Shown: positions 9,356-16,720 of the stretch, piece by piece | How the letters are laid out: the number at the start of each line of letters is the position of its first letter | Position numbering within the stretch: the stretch's first letter is position 1 | Source: Flavobacterium petrolei | GTDB taxonomy: Bacteria > Bacteroidota > Bacteroidia > Flavobacteriales > Flavobacteriaceae | Assembly: GCF_003314435.2 (NCBI RefSeq) | Contig: NZ_QNVY02000001.1 | Coordinates: forward strand, 620,001-684,000 | Reading direction: 5' to 3' | DNA length: 64,000 nt | Position numbers and translations under genes: made by a program | Notes under the pieces: generated by a model | The model's input: only the letters and a program-made list of their open reading frames with translations | What the model was told of the DNA's origin: nothing | Databases searched by the model: none

Positions 9356-12300
9356 ATGTTGAAAAAATTACTTTTTTGGATTCTAATCTGTTGTTTTTCT
9401 GGGCTTCATGCACAGCAGATAAATTCGCTGTACAAAACCAAAAAAATTATTCCTTCGCGCGACACTATTTACATTGAAAAAGAAAGCCTTAATTCTAGTT
9501 TTTTCAAATTGCTTGACGCCAATGACAAACAAATTGACAGTACTTTATTTGCAATAAATTTCGAAAAGGGAACTTTAATTTTAAAGGAAAACAGCGCTTT
9601 CAAATCCGATTCACTGACAATACAGTATTTGAAATTTCCCGAAATTCTTACCAAAGAATACCGCATTTATGACGCATCAAAAGTTGTTAGCAATGAAGCC
9701 GGACAAGGTGACTTGTATGCTATTGGAAATAAAAATACCAATAAAAACGTACCTTTTGACGGTTTAAATACTTCCGGAAGCATTACACGTGGTGTGACTA
9801 TAGGAAACAATCAAAATGCTGTTTTGAACTCCAATTTAGATTTACAAATTACAGGAAAAATATCCGAAAAAGTAAGTTTGAGAGCTTCCATTCAGGACAG
9901 TAATATTCCGTTGCAGGATGGTGGTTATTCCCAAAAATTAGATCAGTTTGACAATGTTTTCATGGAGTTGTTCAGCGACGAATGGAATATCCGTGCGGGT
10001 GATATTTTTCTGGAAAACAAGAACACCCAATTCCTGAATTTCAACAAAAAAGTACAGGGATTGGCGACAAATTTCAACTTTGGAACTGAAGAAAACAAAA
10101 CGAATGTATTTGCATCTGCTGCATTAGTCCGCGGTCAATATGCCAAAAGTGATATTGTGGGACAAGAGGGAAATCAGGGTCCGTATAAATTAAAAGGGCA
10201 AAACGGTGAATTATACGTTCTGGTGGTTTCCGGTTCAGAGCGGGTTTATGTCAATGGGATTTTACTGAAACGAGGAGAAAACAATGATTACACGATTGAT
10301 TATAATGCAGGTGAAATTGTATTTACGCCACTTTTCACCATCACTTCCGAAATGCGAATTGCTATAGAATATCAATATTCCGACCGTAATTACACCCGTT
10401 TTGTAACCTATGCCGGAGCCACGCATGAAAACAAGAAATGGAGTTTTGGTGGCTATTTATATTCGGAAAACGACTTGAAAAACCAGCCTTTACAACAGAA
10501 TTTGTCACAGGAACAAGCTCAAATATTAGTCAATGCCGGAGATAATTCTAGTTTAATGACCGCGCCTTCCGCCTATTCAGATTCCTACTCCGAGAACAAA
10601 GTACTGTACCGAAAAACGACTGCTAATGCCGTTGAAATTTTCGAATATTCAAATGACGTACAACAGGAATTATTCAATGTTCGATTCACTTTAGTAGGAG
10701 CCAATAACGGGAATTATATTGTGACAAATTCAGCCACAATCACCCGAGTTTATCAATATACTGCTCCAGTAAACGGGATTCTGCAAGGAAATTATGAACC
10801 CATAATTCAACTTATTGCACCTACAAAAGTACAAGTAGCCACCTTTTTAGGAAAATACAACCCAGATGAAAAAACAGCTATTGATTTTGAAATTGGCATC
10901 AGCAATAATGATAAAAATTTATTTTCAAATATTGATGACTCGAATAACAAAGGTCTTGCTGGAAAAATAAATACCAAGCAGCGTATTTTTTCAAAAAAAG
11001 GGCAGATGGATGCTTTCGCTAATTACCAATTCATTCAGAACAATTTCAGTTCAGTGGAGCGGCTTTATAACATCGAATTTGACAGGGACTGGAATTTAGG
11101 AACTGCTGGCATTGGAAATCAAAGTCTGTTAGTTTCCGGATTACAATTGGATTTGAATCCAAAACCAAAATCCACCAACAAAGGATTACTATTGTATCAA
11201 TTTGAAAAATTGGATTTCTCTGAAAATTTTTCGGGTAGCAGGCATGTTGTAAATGGATTATTTCGAGTAAAAAATTGGACTTTTCAAAATCAAGGGAGTT
11301 TCCTAAAAAGTGACGCACCTACTTTATCTTCTAAATTCTTAAGAAACCAGTCTCAGATGCGTTTGCATTTCGATAAAAATTGGGTCGGTTCCAGCTTGCG
11401 CTTAGAGGACAATCAGGAAAAAAATAAAACGACAAATCAGTTTACGGCTTTGAGCCAAAAATTTACAGAGTATGGTGTATTCGCCGGAAGAGGTGACAGC
11501 ACCAAGGTTTTTGTAGAATTAGGTTATTTAAGAAGAACCAATGACAGCTTGCAAAACCGAAGTATCGGGAGTTTCATTCAGCGTGTAAATTCATCCCAAA
11601 CTTTTATGCTGAAATCGAAATTAATTCAAACCAATAAAAGTGATTTGTCCATCTTTGCCAATTACAGAGTCTTAGAATTCGTGGATGCCACACGAAAAAA
11701 AGAACCCACATTGAATTCCAGAATCGTGTACACGGATCGTTTTTTTAATCAACTAATCTTAAGCACCACGGTTTACGAGACAAATTCAGGAACCATTCCG
11801 CAACAGGAATTTACGTATCTCGAAGTTCCAGCCGGACAAGGCGTTTACACTTGGAATGATTACAATGACAATGGAGTTCAGGAATTACAGGAATTTGAAG
11901 TCGCTCCATTTATCGATCAGGCGAAATTTATTCGGGTGTTTTTACCCAATCGGGTTTATATAAAAACACATCAAAATAAGTTCTCTCAATCCTTGACTTT
12001 GAACCCGAATCAATGGCAAAATGAAACCGGAATCAAAAAATTACTTTCCTATTTCTACAATCAAACTGCCTTTATAATCGACCGAAAAACGAGAAGTGAC
12101 GGTGCCAATTTTGAATTAAATCCGTTTAGCGGTTCCAATGAAAATGTGCTGGGATTGAATTCCAGTTTAAGAAACAGTTTGTTTTACAATCGGGGAAAAC
12201 AAAACCATTCTATAACGTATTCTTATTTAGAAAATAAAAACAAAAATTTATTATCCATTGGTTCGCAGGAAGCTACCAACAGTTCTCATCAATTGCAATA

Positions 12301-12799
12301 CAATCATTTGTATCACAAAAGCTGGCTTTTTGGTTTTTTTGCCAAAACAATTCAAACCGCAATTGAATCTGAAAATTTCCCCGAGAAAAACTTCGATATT
12401 AGCGGTTATCAATTGGCTCCAAAAATCAGTTATTTATTTTCCAAAAACACCAGTTGGGATATCTTTTATGAGTTACAAAAGAAAGAAAATCAGATAGGAG
12501 TTTCAGAAACGCTGCTGCAAAACCGTTTTGGAACTGCCTTTTCCTATTCAGGTACAAAAAAATTCACGATGAACGGTGAAGTTTCTTTTTACCAAAATAA
12601 ATTTGATGGAAATGAATTTTCCTCGGTAGGATTTCAAATGTTGGAGGGATTACAAACTGGGCAAAACCTGACTTGGAGATTGCTTTTACAAAAAAACATT
12701 ACGCAATTTTTAGACATAAACTTTAATTATCAGGGTCGAAAAAGCGAAACAAGCCAAGCCATTCATACTGGGAGCATGCAGTTGAGAGCTTATTTTTAA
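9356..12799 (+). CDS. Large predicted outer-membrane beta-barrel protein
   Basis: 1147 residues with a Sec signal peptide ending SGLHAQ. An N-terminal beta-rich domain (about 20-110) is followed by GSITRGVTIGNNQNA and then many alternating aromatic/polar strands. Residues near 315-330 contain NDYTIDYNAGEIVFTP, a motif also found in the gliding/T9SS protein SprA and other very large surface proteins, and the chain ends in a strand with a C-terminal Phe (LRAYF), as in many outer-membrane barrels. I do not recognise a named family; relation to SprA is by that motif only, and the protein is far shorter than SprA (over 2000 residues). Stand-alone gene with its own promoter. Predicted location is the outer membrane. 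Confidence 0.6.
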   Translation: MLKKLLFWILICCFSGLHAQQINSLYKTKKIIPSRDTIYIEKESLNSSFFKLLDANDKQIDSTLFAINFEKGTLILKENSAFKSDSLTIQYLKFPEILTKEYRIYDASKVVSNEAGQGDLYAIGNKNTNKNVPFDGLNTSGSITRGVTIGNNQNAVLNSNLDLQITGKISEKVSLRASIQDSNIPLQDGGYSQKLDQFDNVFMELFSDEWNIRAGDIFLENKNTQFLNFNKKVQGLATNFNFGTEENKTNVFASAALVRGQYAKSDIVGQEGNQGPYKLKGQNGELYVLVVSGSERVYVNGILLKRGENNDYTIDYNAGEIVFTPLFTITSEMRIAIEYQYSDRNYTRFVTYAGATHENKKWSFGGYLYSENDLKNQPLQQNLSQEQAQILVNAGDNSSLMTAPSAYSDSYSENKVLYRKTTANAVEIFEYSNDVQQELFNVRFTLVGANNGNYIVTNSATITRVYQYTAPVNGILQGNYEPIIQLIAPTKVQVATFLGKYNPDEKTAIDFEIGISNNDKNLFSNIDDSNNKGLAGKINTKQRIFSKKGQMDAFANYQFIQNNFSSVERLYNIEFDRDWNLGTAGIGNQSLLVSGLQLDLNPKPKSTNKGLLLYQFEKLDFSENFSGSRHVVNGLFRVKNWTFQNQGSFLKSDAPTLSSKFLRNQSQMRLHFDKNWVGSSLRLEDNQEKNKTTNQFTALSQKFTEYGVFAGRGDSTKVFVELGYLRRTNDSLQNRSIGSFIQRVNSSQTFMLKSKLIQTNKSDLSIFANYRVLEFVDATRKKEPTLNSRIVYTDRFFNQLILSTTVYETNSGTIPQQEFTYLEVPAGQGVYTWNDYNDNGVQELQEFEVAPFIDQAKFIRVFLPNRVYIKTHQNKFSQSLTLNPNQWQNETGIKKLLSYFYNQTAFIIDRKTRSDGANFELNPFSGSNENVLGLNSSLRNSLFYNRGKQNHSITYSYLENKNKNLLSIGSQEATNSSHQLQYNHLYHKSWLFGFFAKTIQTAIESENFPEKNFDISGYQLAPKISYLFSKNTSWDIFYELQKKENQIGVSETLLQNRFGTAFSYSGTKKFTMNGEVSFYQNKFDGNEFSSVGFQMLEGLQTGQNLTWRLLLQKNITQFLDINFNYQGRKSETSQAIHTGSMQLRAYF

Positions 12800-12882
12800 T
12801 CCAAAAAAGGATAAATTTGTTTGAATTCATTTTGAATATATTTTTTTGCTATTTTTATATAACCAAACATAAAAAAAAAGCT

Positions 12883-13497
12883 ATGAAAAAATTATTTGTA
12901 TTGTTACTAACTATTATTTTATCAGTAAGCGCCTATTCCCAAGAAACGGCAACTGAAAAGAAAGCAACTAAAGCTACTACACAAAAATTAGCCAAATCTA
13001 AAGCAAAGGAAAAAGCAAAAGCAAAAGCAGATGCTACAAAAGAAAAAGCAACGGCAGCGAAAGAAAAAACCGAAGTTGCTAAAGAAAAAGTATCTAAAGC
13101 AACGGCAGCAAAAGAAAAAGCAGCAAAAGCTAAATCTAAAGCCACGACAGCAAAAGAAAAAACTGAAGTTGTAAAAGAAAAAGCAACAAAAGCAAAAGAG
13201 AAAGCAACGACAGCAAAAGAAAAAACTGAAATTGTAAAAGAAAAAGCAACAAAAGCAAAAGAGAAAGCAACGACAGCAAAAGAAAAAACTGAAGTTGTAA
13301 AAGAAAAAGCAACAAAAGCAAAAGAGAAAGCCACAGCTACCAAGCCAGCAAAAAAACTAAAAGAGACTACTGAAAAAGCACCTAAAATTGCCGATAAAAT
13401 AACAGGTGAATACAATGGAAAAAAAGTATATACTGGTCCTAGGGGAGGAAAATACTACATCAACTCCAACGGTAATAAAACATATATTCAAGAATAA
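12883..13497 (+). CDS. Secreted Lys/Ala-rich repeat protein with C-terminal PBCV basic adaptor-like module
   Basis: About 204 residues. The ATG at 12883 opens a clean signal peptide (KKLFVLLLTIILSVSAYSQ), so the longer frame from 12817 is rejected. The middle is an almost pure Lys, Ala, Glu, Thr helix built of AKEKTEVVKEKATKAKEKA-like units, three of them near-identical at DNA level. The last 30 residues (KKVYTGPRGGKYYINSNGN and a final TYI) match the PBCV-specific basic adaptor domain, first noted in Chlorella virus proteins. A highly basic exported protein could bind polyanions such as DNA or polysaccharide, but this is inference. Monocistronic, followed by a terminator. Confidence 0.75.
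   Translation: MKKLFVLLLTIILSVSAYSQETATEKKATKATTQKLAKSKAKEKAKAKADATKEKATAAKEKTEVAKEKVSKATAAKEKAAKAKSKATTAKEKTEVVKEKATKAKEKATTAKEKTEIVKEKATKAKEKATTAKEKTEVVKEKATKAKEKATATKPAKKLKETTEKAPKIADKITGEYNGKKVYTGPRGGKYYINSNGNKTYIQE
13144..13332 (+). repeat. Three tandem copies of a 63-bp coding repeat
   Basis: Copies start at 13144, 13207 and 13270 and encode a 21-residue unit beginning TTAKEKTE and ending AKEKA. They differ at only a few bases, while more diverged copies lie upstream (about 13030-13140), so the array has expanded recently. Confidence 0.9.
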
Positions 13498-13517
13498 TTT
13501 TTTTATAAAATATTTCA

Positions 13518-13545
13518 CAAAGGCTATCTGTTAGGGTAGCCTTTA
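13518..13545 (+). terminator. Terminator after the Lys/Ala-rich gene
   Basis: AAAGGCTA / TAGCCTTT arms around a short loop, followed by ATTTTT. Confidence 0.75.
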
Positions 13546-13663
13546 TTTTTCTATAAAAGTATAATTGCCCCATAATTTAATAGTTTAGTAATACCTTCGA
13601 AATACACAAAACGGGTTCATTTCCTAACTTTCAAATAAAAAACAACGAACCTATTTATCGCAC

Positions 13664-14731
13664 ATGGATTTGAAAATGAAACAAAAGACTATCCTAATTG
13701 CACCATTGAATTGGGGATTAGGCCATGCAACAAGATGTATTCCCATTATCAAAGCCTTATTAGAAAACAATTACACTCCCATTATTGCATCCGATGGAAT
13801 TGCATTGACTTTACTAAAAAAAGAATTCCCTACCGTACAAGCACTGGAACTTCCCTCCTACCAAATAGAATATGCTAAAAATGGCGCCAATTTCAAATGG
13901 AAATTAATACAGAATGGTCCAAGAATGATCCGAGCTATTTTAGAAGAAAAAAAAATAATTGAAAACTGGATTAAACAATATGCAATAGATGGTATTATTT
14001 CAGACAATCGATTAGGAGTTTATAGCAAGAAAGTCCCATCCGTGTTTATTACCCATCAATTGAATGTCATGACTGGAAACACCACTTGGATAACAAGTAA
14101 AGTACATCAATATATTATAAAAAAATATATAGAATGCTGGGTTCCGGATCTTGAAGGTTCCATAAATCTAACCGGAAAACTAGGTCATATTGAAAGTATC
14201 AGCCTCAAAACTAAATATATAGGCCCTTTGAGCCGACTTCAAAAGAAACTAGTACCAAAAAAATATGATTTGCTGGTTATTCTCTCCGGTCCTGAACCTC
14301 AACGAGGAATACTGGAAAATCATTTGAAAAACGAAATCAATCGGTTCAAAGGAAATGCAATTTTCATTGAAGGAAACGTAGAATCAGAACAGAAAATTGT
14401 TGTAAAACAAAATGTAACCTATTACAACTTCATGAATTCTACCGAACTCGAACAAGCTTTTAACGAAAGTGAAATGGTCCTTTGCCGTTCCGGATACACT
14501 ACAATAATGGATCTTGCGCAATTGCGAAAAAAAGCATTTTTTATTCCAACACCAGGACAATACGAACAGGAATATTTGGCTAAAAAATTAAAAAAGGAAG
14601 GCTTAGTTCCTTATGCGAATCAAAATGATTTTAGAATGGAAAATATTCAAGAAATTCAGGATTATAAAGGACTTCCACGCTTAGATTCTAAAATTGACTG
14701 GACAAATTTATTTGCGGTTTTTGAAAAATAG
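13664..14731 (+). CDS. Glycosyltransferase (GT28/MurG-like C-terminal domain)
   Basis: 355 residues. The N-terminal strand ILIAPLNWGLGHATR carries the G-x-G-H loop of GT-B enzymes; residues near 200-215 (LLVILSGPEPQRG) start the second Rossmann domain, and LCRSGYTTIMDLAQLRKKAFFIPTPGQ, read in parts, matches the nucleotide-sugar binding region of the GT28 C-terminal domain. This is a family of unassigned Bacteroidota transferases; donor and acceptor are unknown. An internal ATG at 13676 (MKQKTILIAP) is an equally good start. Stand-alone gene, converging on the two-component system across a bidirectional terminator. Confidence 0.8.
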   Translation: MDLKMKQKTILIAPLNWGLGHATRCIPIIKALLENNYTPIIASDGIALTLLKKEFPTVQALELPSYQIEYAKNGANFKWKLIQNGPRMIRAILEEKKIIENWIKQYAIDGIISDNRLGVYSKKVPSVFITHQLNVMTGNTTWITSKVHQYIIKKYIECWVPDLEGSINLTGKLGHIESISLKTKYIGPLSRLQKKLVPKKYDLLVILSGPEPQRGILENHLKNEINRFKGNAIFIEGNVESEQKIVVKQNVTYYNFMNSTELEQAFNESEMVLCRSGYTTIMDLAQLRKKAFFIPTPGQYEQEYLAKKLKKEGLVPYANQNDFRMENIQEIQDYKGLPRLDSKIDWTNLFAVFEK

Positions 14732-14749
14732 TTTCTAATAATTACCCAC

Positions 14750-14781
14750 AAAAAAACCGATTTAGAAAAATCGGTTTTTTG
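14750..14781. terminator. Bidirectional terminator between glycosyltransferase and histidine kinase genes
   Basis: AAAAAACCGATTT / AAATCGGTTTTTT perfect 13-bp stem with a 4-nt loop. Confidence 0.9.
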
Positions 14782-14804
14782 ATATTAAAATATATATTTT
14801 CAGA

Positions 14805-15860
14805 TTATATTTTAGTCGTTTTAGCTTTTTCAAGAGTAAAAGAAAATTCAGAACCCACACCAAATGTACTGTCTACATAAATTTTCTCATCATGAGCTTC
14901 AATAATGTGCTTTACAATTGATAGTCCCAATCCGGAACCACCTTCAGTTCTTGCGCCACTTTTATCCACTCTGTAAAAACGTTCAAAAAGTCTAGGAATA
15001 TTTTTTTTCTCTATTCCTTCTCCGTTATCAGTAATACGGACAATTACTTTTTCATCTGTCAAATCCTCGATACTCACTTCGGTTGAACCCTTTAATTTTC
15101 CATATTTTATGGAGTTTACAATCAAGTTCATCACCACTTGTTGAATTTTTTCCTGATCTCCAACAACCATAACCGGCTTATTGTATTTCATGTCAAACAT
15201 CAACAAAATATCTTTCTTGGAAGCTTTCATTTCGAGCAAATCAAATACATTTTGAACGAGTTTAACAATGTCAAATTCAGCTATTTCTAAATTCAAGTCG
15301 CCAATTTCAAGTTTGGAAATCATATCTAAATCCTGAACAATATAGATGAGTCTTTCCACACCTTTTTCGGCACGTTCTAAGTATTTTTTTCGGATTGTTT
15401 TATCGTTCATGGCTCCGTCAAGCAAGGTTGACAAATACCCTTGAACCGTAAAAAGTGGGGTTTTGAGTTCGTGAGAAACGTTTCCAAGAAACTCTCTTCT
15501 ATATTCTTCACGGACTTTTAACGTTTCTATTTCCAGCTTTTTATCAGTTGCAAACTTCTTGACTTCACGAGTAAGTGTCGCCATATCCGTTGTTATCGGC
15601 TGATTTCTAAAAGTGCTTGATTCTAATAAAGAAACGTCATCATATATTTTTTTTACCTTTTTATAAATGAAACGTTCTACCCGATATTGAATCACAATAA
15701 AGGAGAAAGTAGCAATTGACAAGGCAAAAATCAAACAAAACTGGTAGGAAAAACTAAAAAACCAATGGGTAAGAAAACCAACTAATCCGGTAGAAAAAAG
15801 GGTGACATAGAGCGCCGACTTTACGGCAAAGCGATATGTTTTTTTAAAATTTATAGTCAT
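14805..15860 (-). CDS. Sensor histidine kinase (PhoR/WalK type)
   Basis: 351 residues. Two membrane helices at about 13-31 and 39-58 with almost no periplasmic loop, then a dimerisation domain whose H-box is NVSHELKTPL with phospho-acceptor H130. The ATPase domain shows the N-box MNLIVNSIKYG, G1 ITDNGEGI, F-box LFERFYRVDK and G2 GGSGLGLSIVKH. The start codon follows the response-regulator stop without a gap, so the pair is one operon. The tiny sensor region suggests it senses membrane state or a partner protein rather than binding a ligand outside. PhoR-like by architecture only. Confidence 0.93.
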   Translation of the reverse strand: MTINFKKTYRFAVKSALYVTLFSTGLVGFLTHWFFSFSYQFCLIFALSIATFSFIVIQYRVERFIYKKVKKIYDDVSLLESSTFRNQPITTDMATLTREVKKFATDKKLEIETLKVREEYRREFLGNVSHELKTPLFTVQGYLSTLLDGAMNDKTIRKKYLERAEKGVERLIYIVQDLDMISKLEIGDLNLEIAEFDIVKLVQNVFDLLEMKASKKDILLMFDMKYNKPVMVVGDQEKIQQVVMNLIVNSIKYGKLKGSTEVSIEDLTDEKVIVRITDNGEGIEKKNIPRLFERFYRVDKSGARTEGGSGLGLSIVKHIIEAHDEKIYVDSTFGVGSEFSFTLEKAKTTKI

Positions 15861-16544
15861 TTATACTTCAAACTTATACCCAACACCTTTTATTGTTTTG
15901 AAAAAATCTTCTCCAATTTTTTCCCGTAATTTTCGGATGTGAACATCAATCGTTCTTCCGCCCACAACCACTTCATTACCCCAAACTTTATCCAGAATTT
16001 CATCGCGTTTGAATACTTTTCCTGGTTTAGAAGCTAATAAATAAAACAGTTCAAATTCTTTTCTTGGCAAAGCAATTTCAACATTATCTTTTACAATTTT
16101 GTATTCTTCGCGATTGATTTCGATTCCGCCAACGTTTAATGTCTCGCTGTTTTGCTCTTTTTCTTTTAATCGGCGCAACAAAGCTTTTACTTTGCTAACT
16201 AATAATTTAGGTTTGATGGGCTTTGTAATATAATCATCGGCACCTGCGTCAAAACCTGCAACTTGGGAGTAATCTTCACTTCTGGCGGTTAAGAACGTAA
16301 TTAGAACATTGCTGAGTTCCGGGATTTTACGAATATTTTCACAAGCCTCCATTCCGTCCATTTCTGGCATCATAACATCCATTATAATAAGGTCTGGAAT
16401 TTCTTTTTTAGCTTTAGCTACAGCTTCTTTTCCGTTAGCCGCTGTAAAGATTTGATATCCTTCCTCAGAGAGGTTGTACCCTACAATTTCTAAGATATCC
16501 GGTTCGTCGTCTACTAATAGAATCTTCGTGTGTTTTTTCTTCAT
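15861..16544 (-). CDS. Response regulator, OmpR/PhoB family
   Basis: 227 residues. Receiver domain with acidic pair D12/D13 (VDDEPD), phospho-acceptor D56 (IIMDVMMPEMDG) and the conserved Lys in ITKPIKP; the C-terminal winged helix has the DNA-recognition region RTIDVHIRKLREKIG and the VGYKFEV end. I chose the ATG at 16544 (MKKKHTKILLVDDE); the longer frame to 16583 adds residues unlike the family. First gene of the two-component operon and divergent from the TonB receptor gene, 176 nt away, which makes that receptor operon a candidate target. Confidence 0.95.
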   Translation of the reverse strand: MKKKHTKILLVDDEPDILEIVGYNLSEEGYQIFTAANGKEAVAKAKKEIPDLIIMDVMMPEMDGMEACENIRKIPELSNVLITFLTARSEDYSQVAGFDAGADDYITKPIKPKLLVSKVKALLRRLKEKEQNSETLNVGGIEINREEYKIVKDNVEIALPRKEFELFYLLASKPGKVFKRDEILDKVWGNEVVVGGRTIDVHIRKLREKIGEDFFKTIKGVGYKFEV

Positions 16545-16720
16545 AAAGCGCCAAAAATTGTTTTTGAATTGTAAATGTAACAATAATTGGGGTACTGAAA
16601 AGCTGTTAACCGTAATTTAATATTAGGTGCATTTTTGGACCCAAAACAAAACATAACCATAACAAGTCAGTAACTTACATTTTACATTTCAGGCGTTACT
16701 TTGCAAAAAAATTAAACCAA

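Noticed and set aside
13144..13332. Possible CRISPR array
   Set aside because: Three direct 63-bp repeats have no unique spacers and are in frame inside a coding sequence.
12933..13415. 160-codon hydrophobic minus-strand reading frame (and a 61-codon one inside it)
   Set aside because: It is the mirror of the Lys/Ala/Glu repeat in the plus-strand gene; AAAG-rich coding repeats read as Phe/Leu/Ser on the other strand. No start signals or family.
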